From Bacteroidota bacterium (GTDB taxonomy: Bacteria; Bacteroidota; Bacteroidia; Chitinophagales; Chitinophagaceae), in assembly GCA_947461015.1 (NCBI GenBank), contig CANHIR010000044.1, positions 1-12,338 on the forward strand: DNA of 12,338 nt, written 5' to 3'. The notes beneath the pieces are model-generated. The model did not search any database. It was not told the DNA's origin and worked only from the letters and a program-made list of their open reading frames with translations. Within the stretch, counting starts at the first letter, position 1. Every line of letters starts with the position of its first letter. This document shows positions 1 to 6,922 of this stretch, piece by piece. Made by a program: the position numbers and the translations under genes.

Positions 1-389
1 ATTTCTAATGCTTGTTCACCATAGTCTGGTTGAGAAACTAATAAATTATCTACATCCACCCCTAATCTTTTTGCATAAGCACTATCAAAGGCATGTTCCG
101 CATCAATAATTGCACACATTCCACCTTTCTTTTGTGCTTCAGCAATTACATGAATTGCTACGGTTGTTTTACCAGAAGATTCTGGACCATATATTTCAAT
201 GATTCTTCCTTTTGGTAAACCACCAATGCCTAAAGCTGTGTCTAAACCAATGGATCCAGTAGAAATCACTTCCTGTGGTTCTTGACTTCTTTCATTCATC
301 ATCATTACACTCCCTTTTCCATAATCTTTATCGATTTTATCGATTGTTAACTTTAGGGCTTTTAATTTTTCGGCATTTGCAGTACTCAT
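1..389 (-). CDS. recA: Recombinase RecA, N-terminal part (cut by left edge)
   Basis: RecA forms ATP-dependent filaments on single-stranded DNA, drives homologous pairing and strand exchange, and triggers LexA-type self-cleavage where an SOS response exists. About 129 codons are visible, from the ATG at 389 down to the window edge. They cover the N-terminal oligomerisation helix and the start of the ATPase core. The P-loop GPESSGKT lies at residues 68-75, and IIDAEHAF at 94-101 carries the catalytic glutamate (E98, equivalent to E. coli E96). The segment [20 protein letters not shown] (43-62) is also typical. The start fits the usual RecA N-terminus, a short lysine-rich lead into the first helix. 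There is no Shine-Dalgarno sequence upstream. It is transcribed divergently from the PpiD-like gene across a 781-base gap. The identification is certain; the C-terminal two thirds lie outside the window. Confidence 0.97.
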   Translation of the reverse strand, partial: MSTANAEKLKALKLTIDKIDKDYGKGSVMMMNERSQEPQEVISTGSIGLDTALGIGGLPKGRIIEIYGPESSGKTTVAIHVIAEAQKKGGMCAIIDAEHAFDSAYAKRLGVDVDNLLVSQPDYGEQALE

Positions 390-424
390 GGTTAATCGTT
401 TTATGTTTTCTTTGAATATTTATG

Positions 425-432
425 TAAAGATA
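425..432 (-). promoter_or_regulatory. Possible -7 element for recA
   Basis: On the minus strand this reads TATCTTTA, one mismatch from the Bacteroidota -7 consensus TAnnTTTG. It lies 35 bases before the recA ATG, a normal promoter distance. No convincing TTG (-33) partner is visible at the expected spacing, so this is tentative. I saw no SOS-box-like palindrome nearby. Confidence 0.3.
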
Positions 433-755
433 TGGATAATTTGTTAATAAACTAAATATTTTAGTAATTTTTACTAATTTGATTAGTTATAAAATGAAAT
501 ATTATTTTAAATTAATATAAATAATTGATTTTCAATGTTTTAATTTTTAGTATTCAATTTAGTATTTTTTTAAATTAATATTAAAGTATTTATACTTTTC
601 GGTTTTATTGTTCATTTTTAGGTTGTTTGTGGGTATGGAATAAAAGTAGGTAATTTTTATACATTGACCCAATTGTGAAAATAACATCCATGTTAATTAC
701 TATTGTAGTATTAATCTATAATACATTTATATAAACAACTTAATACTATTACACC

Positions 756-764
756 TGTGCATAA
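756..764 (-). promoter_or_regulatory. Consensus DnaA-box sequence
   Basis: The plus strand reads TGTGCATAA, so the minus strand reads TTATGCACA, a perfect match to the general DnaA-box consensus TTATNCACA. One such 9-mer can occur by chance in AT-rich DNA. It is notable because related 9-mers cluster 230-300 bases to its right in the same gap. Confidence 0.4.
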
Positions 765-996
765 GTGTATATCTTAGTTATAAACATCCTTTTTTTAAGC
801 AATATATAATCTTTATTTTTCCCTTAAAGTCATATATAATAAGCGTTTCATAATTAATTAATTTTTTTATTATCACTTAATTTTTTGATTATTTTTTAAG
901 TACACATTTTATTAACTGTTAATTAACGGGTATAATTTATCCTTTTTTTAAAGTTTTAATCCTCTTGTTTATTAATCAACTCATTTTATTAAATAC

Positions 997-1055
997 TTAT
1001 GCAGGTTTATTCAGGTAAAAAGGGTAGATATCCACCAAAATTTAATTTATCCACG
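997..1055 (+). promoter_or_regulatory. Cluster of DnaA-box-like 9-mers with a 10-bp tandem repeat
   Basis: Four same-orientation near-matches to TTATNCACA fall within 59 bases: TTATGCAGG (997-1005), TTATTCAGG (1007-1015), ATATCCACC (1028-1036) and TTATCCACG (1047-1055). The first three differ from consensus at two positions and the last at one. The first two form an exact-length tandem of the 10-base unit TTATKCAGGT (997-1016). The cluster lies 115-175 bases upstream of the PpiD-like start, beside very AT-rich DNA. It could be a DnaA assembly site, or an operator for another regulator reading TTATKCAGGT. Confidence 0.35.
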
Positions 1056-1142
1056 AAATCATTGTGTATTTTAATTAGCTATTTTACCTAAAAAAAGTAC
1101 CTAAAATACACTACTGTCTTAGTTTTAGTTAAAATAAACCTT

Positions 1143-1150
1143 TATTTTTG
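1143..1150 (+). promoter_or_regulatory. -7 promoter element of the PpiD-like gene
   Basis: TATTTTTG is an exact match to the Bacteroidota -7 consensus TAnnTTTG. It ends 20 bases before the ATG at 1171, which predicts a short leader of roughly 15 bases. The -33 TTG is not clear at the expected distance. No Shine-Dalgarno sequence precedes the ATG, as is usual in this phylum. Confidence 0.5.
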
Positions 1151-1170
1151 CCATCCTATATTTATATATT

Positions 1171-3324
1171 ATGTCAATTATTCAGAACATTAGAGAAAGA
1201 GGTACCTGGATTATTCTAGGTTTTATCGCTGCAGCATTAATCGCCTTTATTTTACAAGACGGTATTGGTCGAAACAAAGGTGGCGGTGAATTCGCTATCC
1301 TTGGAGAAATAAATGGCCAAGAAATTAATAAAATTGATTTTGAACAAAAAATTCAATATCAATTACAAAAGTATGCTTCCCAAGGAGCAAAGAGAGAACA
1401 GTTATTAAATCCATTATGGGAAAACGAAGTATATACATTATTAATAAGCCAAGAAGCAAAAAAAATTGGGTTAGCTGTTGGTGATAAAGAAATTGAAGAC
1501 GTGATTTTTGGTGACGAGTCTCCTTTTGCTAGACCTCCATATGACCAAAGTTATTTAGATCCAAGTACAGGTAAACTAAAAGTTAATGAATTAAAAGCCC
1601 AATTAGCAAAATTAAAAAAATCTAATAAAAAAGAAGAGGTTGATCAAAGAGATAATATTGAAAAAAACGAAATCATTCCTGCCATCAATAATAGACTTAT
1701 TGGAAAATATATAAACCTTCTTACAAAAGGGGTACAAACTCCAAAATGGTTGTTAGAAAAACAATACGCCGAAAGTAATTCTATTGCAAACATTAATTAT
1801 GTGTATGTTCCTTTTGCAAGCGTGCCCGATAATAATATTAAAGTAACAAATGATGATATAGCCGCTTATTTAAAAGAAAACAGCGCTGCTTATCAAATTG
1901 AAGAACTTCAAAGGAACCTAAGTATTGTTAATTTCAGCGCTACTCCAAATTCAAATGACTCCTTAATAGCGAAAACAAATATAGTTTCTTATAAAGAAGG
2001 CTTTAAAACAACCACCGACTTAAGTGGTTACTTAAGCCGTGCAGGATCTGAAACCTTCTATGACACTACTTTTTACAGCAAAAGCATTTTACAACTACCA
2101 AACCTTGATTCCATTATAAACACACCTATTGGTGGAGTGTATGGCCCTTATATTGATGGAAAAAACTTTACTTTAACCAAGCTAGTTGGTGTTAAGCAGT
2201 GGCCAGATAGCTCAAGTGTTAGACACATTTTATTGGTGACAAACTACAATGGCCAGTTGGTGAGAGAAGATAGTGTTGCTAAAAAACTAATGGATAGCAT
2301 TCAATATGCTATAAAAAATGGTGCCTCGTTTGAAGAAATGGCTAAGAAATATTCTGATGATAGTAGAAATAAAGACAACGGGGGAAAACTTGAAACCTTT
2401 ACCCAAAGAAATCAAATTTTACAAAACAACCCACAAACACTTCAATATCCTCAGTCATTGTTAAACTACGTTTTTAGTAATACAGTAGGAACCAAGGGTG
2501 TGATTAAAACAGACCTGGGGTATCAATATGTAGAAATATTGAAACAATCTCCACGCCAAGCGGTTTATAATTTAGCACAACTTTCAAAACCAATTAGCGC
2601 GAGCACAGAAACAATTAATGCCGCACAATCAGCTGCAACAAAATTTGCTTCAAGCTGTAAAGACGTGACAACGTTCACCGCAAACGCAAAACAACTAGGT
2701 AAACAAATAATTCCAATTAGCGGCTTAAAGGGCTATGATTTCGTTGTGCCAGGTTTAGGTGAAAAAAGAGAAATTGTGAAATGGGCGTTTGAAAAAAACG
2801 TGAATGATATTTCGGCGCCAATAGAAGTTGGTGACAACTTTATTGTAGCGGTTATCAACAGCGAAGACAAACCAGGATTAGCAAGCGTGGAAACAGCAAA
2901 AACAATGAGGGCTGAAGAAAAAAATATTGAAGCAATAATAAGAGATAAAAAGAAGGCCGAGACGCTTAAAAATAAATTAACAGGCGCTTCGCTTGAAACC
3001 ATTGCAACCAATGTAAATAGCCAGGTTTTGAAAGCGGACAGCATAAGTTATGTAGCTGGAGTTTTACCAGGAATTGGTAATGAACCAAAATTAATTGGTG
3101 CTGCGTTTAACAAGTCGCTTGTAAACAAGATAAGTAGTCCTATTGTTGGTAATAATGGTGTTTTTGTAATATCTGTTAGCGGATTAGGTGCTGTGGCTGC
3201 TCAACAGGATATAAATACCTTTAAACTACAACAAAGTGGTAGTATAGCGAATTCGGTTTTCAATTCATATAAAGCATTGAAAAAAACAGCTAAAATAGTA
3301 GACAATCGAACCAGGTTATTTTAG
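1171..3324 (+). CDS. PpiD/SurA-type periplasmic peptidyl-prolyl isomerase
   Basis: This is a folding factor for secreted and outer-membrane proteins, anchored in the inner membrane. A positively charged N-terminus (R8, R10) precedes one membrane segment at about residues 12-28, placing the remaining roughly 690 residues in the periplasm. Residues about 35-200 form the helical SurA-N-like chaperone region. A parvulin (PPIase) domain spans about 349-458, with the hallmark VRHILL (350-355), SFEEMAKKYSDD (386-397) and GGKL (404-407). Two further segments (about 522-563 and 629-670) resemble each other and the C-terminal half of a parvulin fold. Length (717 residues) fits Bacteroidota PpiD homologues. 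The usual second parvulin histidine in the final strand appears replaced (GYQYVEI, Q452), so isomerase activity may be reduced. It is a single-gene unit with its own -7 element and a terminator. The family call is secure; catalytic competence is not. Confidence 0.9.
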   Translation: MSIIQNIRERGTWIILGFIAAALIAFILQDGIGRNKGGGEFAILGEINGQEINKIDFEQKIQYQLQKYASQGAKREQLLNPLWENEVYTLLISQEAKKIGLAVGDKEIEDVIFGDESPFARPPYDQSYLDPSTGKLKVNELKAQLAKLKKSNKKEEVDQRDNIEKNEIIPAINNRLIGKYINLLTKGVQTPKWLLEKQYAESNSIANINYVYVPFASVPDNNIKVTNDDIAAYLKENSAAYQIEELQRNLSIVNFSATPNSNDSLIAKTNIVSYKEGFKTTTDLSGYLSRAGSETFYDTTFYSKSILQLPNLDSIINTPIGGVYGPYIDGKNFTLTKLVGVKQWPDSSSVRHILLVTNYNGQLVREDSVAKKLMDSIQYAIKNGASFEEMAKKYSDDSRNKDNGGKLETFTQRNQILQNNPQTLQYPQSLLNYVFSNTVGTKGVIKTDLGYQYVEILKQSPRQAVYNLAQLSKPISASTETINAAQSAATKFASSCKDVTTFTANAKQLGKQIIPISGLKGYDFVVPGLGEKREIVKWAFEKNVNDISAPIEVGDNFIVAVINSEDKPGLASVETAKTMRAEEKNIEAIIRDKKKAETLKNKLTGASLETIATNVNSQVLKADSISYVAGVLPGIGNEPKLIGAAFNKSLVNKISSPIVGNNGVFVISVSGLGAVAAQQDINTFKLQQSGSIANSVFNSYKALKKTAKIVDNRTRLF

Positions 3325-3340
3325 ATCCTGTTTTTATTTT

Positions 3341-3368
3341 AAAAGCCGCCTAATTGGGCGGCTTTTTT
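3341..3368 (+). terminator. Rho-independent terminator after the PpiD-like gene
   Basis: A 10-bp perfect stem pairs AAAAGCCGCC (3341-3350) with GGCGGCTTTT (3357-3366) around a 6-base loop, and the U-run continues to 3368. It begins 16 bases after the stop codon and precedes the DUF2480 promoter, so the two plus-strand genes are separate transcription units. Confidence 0.9.
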
Positions 3369-3398
3369 ATTATGTAATTTCAAATAAAATAAACAACG

Positions 3399-3406
3399 TA
3401 TTTTTG
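3399..3406 (+). promoter_or_regulatory. -7 promoter element of the DUF2480 gene, abutting the start
   Basis: TATTTTTG matches TAnnTTTG exactly and is identical to the element before the PpiD-like gene. Only four bases separate it from the ATG at 3411, so transcription would begin at or within a few bases of the start codon, giving a leaderless or nearly leaderless mRNA. No clear -33 TTG is seen. Confidence 0.45.
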
Positions 3407-3410
3407 TATC

Positions 3411-3920
3411 ATGACAAGTGGTTTTATAAACAAGGTAGCAGAAAGTGGAATTATAACAATAGACCTAACCTCTTATATTCAAGATGGTGAATTTTCCGTT
3501 TTTGATATTAAACCATTTTTATTCAAGGAGCTTATCTTAAAAGAAAAAGATTTTAGGGCCGCGCTTTCTACACTAGATTGTACGATCTATCAAAACAAGA
3601 TAGTGGGTGTGTTTTGTTCTGCCGATGCAATAATACCTATGTGGGCAAATATGTTAATTGTTTCTGCGCTACAACCTTTTGTAAAAGCCGTTTATTTTGG
3701 AGATGAAAAAACAGCAAGGGCACAATATCTATTAGATCAAATTAATAACATACAGCCGCTTGATTTTGTAGACCAGAGAGTTGTCATTAAGGGTTGTGGT
3801 GAAACACCCATAGGCGAAAGCGCTTATGTTGCAATTACCCAAAAACTACGCCCTGTTGTTAAAAGCATCATGTATGGCGAGCCTTGTAGCACAGTGCCCG
3901 TTTATAAAAAAAAGGACTAG
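3411..3920 (+). CDS. DUF2480 family protein, function unknown
   Basis: A 169-residue soluble protein with no signal peptide or membrane segment. I recognise the Bacteroidota family DUF2480 from FINKVAESGIITIDL (5-19), LILKEKDFR (41-49), CSADAIIP (69-76), VVIKGCG (124-130), and the C-terminal block RPVVKSIMYGEPCSTVPVYK (147-166). The family's function is not established. From memory, members are often encoded near SUF iron-sulfur assembly genes, but no suf gene is in this window. Three cysteines, C69, C129 and C159, sit inside the most recognisable blocks and could bind a metal or cluster; this is inference. The start is supported because family members begin with the same short lead into NKVA. 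The gene is monocistronic between the PpiD terminator and convergent polA, and its stop overlaps the polA stop by four bases. Confidence 0.88.
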   Translation: MTSGFINKVAESGIITIDLTSYIQDGEFSVFDIKPFLFKELILKEKDFRAALSTLDCTIYQNKIVGVFCSADAIIPMWANMLIVSALQPFVKAVYFGDEKTARAQYLLDQINNIQPLDFVDQRVVIKGCGETPIGESAYVAITQKLRPVVKSIMYGEPCSTVPVYKKKD

Positions 3921-6820
3921 TGTGCCTCCAACCAATTTTTACCAACCCCAAATTCCGCTTCAACGGGCACATCATTAGGAAGCAACATAGCACCGGTCAT
4001 ACAAGTAAGAATTAAAGATTTTAATTCATCAAGCTCCGCTTCTACCGCATCAAAAACCAATTCGTCGTGTACCTGTAAAATCATTTTTGATTCCCAGTGT
4101 TTCTTTTTCATTTCATTGTGAACACGAATCATGGCAAGCTTAATCATGTCTGCTGCAGAACCCTGAATGGGGGAGTTAATCGCGTTGCGTTCGGCAAAAC
4201 CACGCACTGTAAAATTACTGCTGTTAATATCCCTAAGCCAACGCTTGCGTCCCATTAGGGTTTCTACATAACCCAACTCTTTTGCGTTGTTAATTTGGGT
4301 GTCCATGTATTTTTGAATATTGGGAAACTCCTTTTTATAATTATCAATTATTTCCTTTGCCTCGGTTCTTGAAATACCTAAATTATCTGCCAATCCAAAA
4401 GCACCTTGTCCATAAATAATTCCAAAGTTTACACTCTTGGCTTTATAACGCATCTCTTTAGTTACATCCGCCTCCGCAATGCCATAAACCTTTGCAGCGG
4501 TTGCGGTGTGAATGTCTTTGCCTTGTTTAAAGGCTTCACACATATTTGGGTCACCACTTATGGCAGCAACAATTCTTAATTCTATTTGTGAATAGTCGGC
4601 GCTTACTAAAACGCGATTTGGATCTCTTGGTATAAATGCTTTTCTTATTTCTCTACCCCTTTCGGATCTAATTGGAATGTTTTGCAAATTTGGATTGGTG
4701 CTACTTAATCTTCCGGTAACAGCAACCGCCTGCGCGTAGCTTGTGTGAATTCTTCCGGTTTTTGGGTTAATTAACTCAGGAATTGCATCTACATAGGTTG
4801 ATTTTAATTTCGTAAATTCTCTAAAGTTTAAAATATCATCAACAATTTTATGCTTCGACGCCATTTTAGAAAGCACCTCTTCGCCCGTTGCATATTGACC
4901 CGTTTTTGTTTTTTTGGCTTTTGGATCTAATTTTAAAATATCAAACAAAACCTCGCCCAGCTGTTTTGGTGAAGCAAGGTTAAACCGAACACCGGCTTGT
5001 TCAAAAACACTTTCTTCTGCTTTTTTTGCTTCCTCCTCCAACACTTTACTATACTCCTTTAAGAAATCCGTATCCACCTTTACACCTTCGTATTCCATGT
5101 CTACCAACACACGCACAAGCGGATTTTCTACCTCATCAAAAACCTTATTAACACCTCTTTTATTAATTAGTGGTGCAAAACAATTTTTCAACTGAAGCGT
5201 AATGTCTGCATCTTCTGCTGCATATTCTGTGATTTGCTCCAAGGGCACATCTCGCATGGTTCCTTGGTTTTTACCTTTTTTCCCAATTAGGCTTTCGATA
5301 GAAACGGGTTCATACCCCAAAAACTGTGCACTTAGCAAGTCCATGCTACGTCTTCCCTCTGGCTCTATTACATAATGCGCCAACATGGTATCAAACGTTT
5401 TTCCTTTTAACTCAACACCATACCATTTTAACACCAAGAAATCATATTTTAAATTTTGTCCAATCCAGGTAATTTCGCTGTTATCAAACAAAGGTCTAAA
5501 TAAGGACAACATGTTTTTTATACCCGACTCGTCATTATCATCATTTACAACTGGAACATAAAACCCCTCGTGTTCATTTATAGAAAAGCTTAGACCCACC
5601 AAAGAAACATTGTTTGCATCAATGCCAGTGGTTTCGGTGTCAATACATATTTCTTTTTCGTTTTGTAAATCAGCGACTAACTTTTTAATAGCAACCGCCC
5701 CCACAACAGAAATATATTTGTGTTCTGTATTGTTGATATTTTTATTAACAATTAATTGTGGACCATCTTCCTCATCCATCTCGGCTGCGACTAATTCGTC
5801 GTTTGGTGCTAATACCGATTGTGTTCCCGCCTCAGCATCTAAAACAATTGTTTTGGTTTTAATAATTTTTTCTTTTGTTGCTTTTAGAGGATTTCCAAAC
5901 AAATCAACGGGCGCCTCTTTTGTTTTTTCCGATACCACCTCAAATTCACTGCCTAATATTCTTTTACCGAGCGTTTTAAATTCTAGTAAATTAAATATTT
6001 CGGTTAACGCTGGGATATTTTTTTCTGAAAGCTTATAATCTTCTTCGTGAAATTGAACTGGAACGTTGGTGATGATGGTTGCTAGTTTTTTACTCATTAT
6101 GGCAGACGCTTTACCCGCACGCACTTTTTCACCCATGGCTCCTTTTATCTTATCTGCATTTTCTAAAACCCCCTCAAGCGTATCGTATTCTTTTAACAAC
6201 TTAGCGGCCGTTTTTTCGCCAACCCCTGGTATACCAGGAATATTATCAGCAGCATCTCCCATTAGTCCCAACATATCAATTACTTGATCCACCCGCTCGA
6301 TGTCCCATTTTGCCTTAATCTTTGCTGCGTCTAGAATTTCTCTTTCATTGCCAAAAGCAGGCGGCTTCCACATATATACATTAGGCTTCACCAATAATTG
6401 ACCATAGTCTTTGTCTGGAGTTACCATATAAACTTCATAACCCATGTCTGCTGCTTGCCAGGCAAGTGTTCCAATCACATCATCGGCTTCATATCCATCA
6501 CATTCCACAACAGGAATGTTGAAACCTTCTATAATTGCTTTAATGTGTGGCAGAGCGCTTAATAAATCTTCCGGTGCTTCTTCTCTATTCGCTTTATAAT
6601 CTGTAAAGTCGGTATGTCTTTCCGTAGGCGCGTGTGTATCAAAACACACTGCAATGTGTGTAGGATTTTCTTTTTTTATAATTTCTAGTAGCGTATTTGT
6701 AAAACCAAATTGTGCGTTGGTATTTATTCCGGTACTGGTTATTCTTGGTGTTCTTATTAATGCATAATAGGCCCTATAAATAAGGGCTAGGGCGTCGAGT
6801 AGATATAGCTTTTTAGACAT
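3917..6820 (-). CDS. polA: DNA polymerase I with 5'-nuclease, proofreading and polymerase domains
   Basis: PolA removes RNA primers, fills gaps and performs repair synthesis in the cytoplasm. It has 967 residues, slightly longer than E. coli Pol I. Residues 1-290 form the 5'-3' nuclease: D9, D61, D113/D114, D136/D138, D189/D192, and a helix-hairpin-helix at about 192-210. An acidic, lysine-rich linker of about 70 residues follows. The 3'-5' exonuclease (about 370-550) keeps its metal ligands: D394 and E396 (DTE), D460 (NLKYD), and Y533/D537 (YAAED), so proofreading should be active. The polymerase (about 555-967) has motif A ADYSQIELR (741-749, D742), motif B with K795, F799 and Y803, and motif C QVHDE (916-920, D919). 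F799 matches the phenylalanine of E. coli Pol I that disfavours dideoxynucleotides. No Shine-Dalgarno sequence is present. It lies downstream of the amidohydrolase operon but behind a terminator, so it is probably transcribed separately. Confidence 0.98.
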   Translation of the reverse strand: MSKKLYLLDALALIYRAYYALIRTPRITSTGINTNAQFGFTNTLLEIIKKENPTHIAVCFDTHAPTERHTDFTDYKANREEAPEDLLSALPHIKAIIEGFNIPVVECDGYEADDVIGTLAWQAADMGYEVYMVTPDKDYGQLLVKPNVYMWKPPAFGNEREILDAAKIKAKWDIERVDQVIDMLGLMGDAADNIPGIPGVGEKTAAKLLKEYDTLEGVLENADKIKGAMGEKVRAGKASAIMSKKLATIITNVPVQFHEEDYKLSEKNIPALTEIFNLLEFKTLGKRILGSEFEVVSEKTKEAPVDLFGNPLKATKEKIIKTKTIVLDAEAGTQSVLAPNDELVAAEMDEEDGPQLIVNKNINNTEHKYISVVGAVAIKKLVADLQNEKEICIDTETTGIDANNVSLVGLSFSINEHEGFYVPVVNDDNDESGIKNMLSLFRPLFDNSEITWIGQNLKYDFLVLKWYGVELKGKTFDTMLAHYVIEPEGRRSMDLLSAQFLGYEPVSIESLIGKKGKNQGTMRDVPLEQITEYAAEDADITLQLKNCFAPLINKRGVNKVFDEVENPLVRVLVDMEYEGVKVDTDFLKEYSKVLEEEAKKAEESVFEQAGVRFNLASPKQLGEVLFDILKLDPKAKKTKTGQYATGEEVLSKMASKHKIVDDILNFREFTKLKSTYVDAIPELINPKTGRIHTSYAQAVAVTGRLSSTNPNLQNIPIRSERGREIRKAFIPRDPNRVLVSADYSQIELRIVAAISGDPNMCEAFKQGKDIHTATAAKVYGIAEADVTKEMRYKAKSVNFGIIYGQGAFGLADNLGISRTEAKEIIDNYKKEFPNIQKYMDTQINNAKELGYVETLMGRKRWLRDINSSNFTVRGFAERNAINSPIQGSAADMIKLAMIRVHNEMKKKHWESKMILQVHDELVFDAVEAELDELKSLILTCMTGAMLLPNDVPVEAEFGVGKNWLEAH

Positions 6821-6824
6821 ATTG

Positions 6825-6832
6825 CTAAGGTA
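6825..6832 (-). promoter_or_regulatory. Weak candidate -7 element for polA
   Basis: The minus strand reads TACCTTAG, one mismatch from TAnnTTTG, four bases before the polA ATG. A TTG at 6851-6849 lies 16 bases upstream, inside the terminator hairpin, which is slightly short for the usual spacer. If real, the mRNA would be nearly leaderless. Otherwise polA depends on read-through of the terminator. Confidence 0.2.
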
Positions 6833-6834
6833 AT

Positions 6835-6871
6835 AAAAAAAACATCCCCAACACTTAAGCGAAGGGGATGT
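6835..6871 (-). terminator. Rho-independent terminator of the amidohydrolase operon
   Basis: Read on the minus strand, ACATCCCC (6871-6864) pairs perfectly with GGGGATGT (6849-6842) around a 14-base loop. An uninterrupted run of T follows, down to 6835. It lies about 50 bases after the stop of the 436-residue gene and just before the polA start, so it closes the operon and insulates polA. Confidence 0.85.
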
Positions 6872-6922
6872 ATATTAAAACAAGCAATCGAAACCGAGTT
6901 GTATGAAAACCCAATATTTATG

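Larger units (their letters stand above)
390..1170. other. Long AT-rich intergenic region between divergent recA and ppiD
   Basis: This 781-base stretch has no convincing coding frame and no tRNA-like or other recognisable structured RNA. It is dominated by A/T runs, including near-pure A/T blocks around 440-600 and 780-960. TTTTAAATTAATAT occurs twice (505-518 and 568-581), which could be chance in such biased sequence. The right part (about 756-1055) contains DnaA-box-like 9-mers, listed separately. It must at least carry the promoters for recA (leftward) and the PpiD-like gene (rightward). Its length is large next to the other gaps in this window, which are about 100 bases or less. A role in replication initiation or DNA unwinding is inference. 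Confidence 0.7.

Noticed and set aside
505..581. 14-base direct repeat TTTTAAATTAATAT (505-518 and 568-581)
   Set aside because: It consists only of A and T in a region that is nearly all A/T, so such a repeat is plausible by chance. Kept only as a note within the intergenic region.
390..1170. Small RNA or riboswitch in the long recA-ppiD gap
   Set aside because: No GC-containing conserved stems, no recognisable aptamer pattern and no terminator-like hairpin were seen; the region is too AT-rich to support a structural claim.
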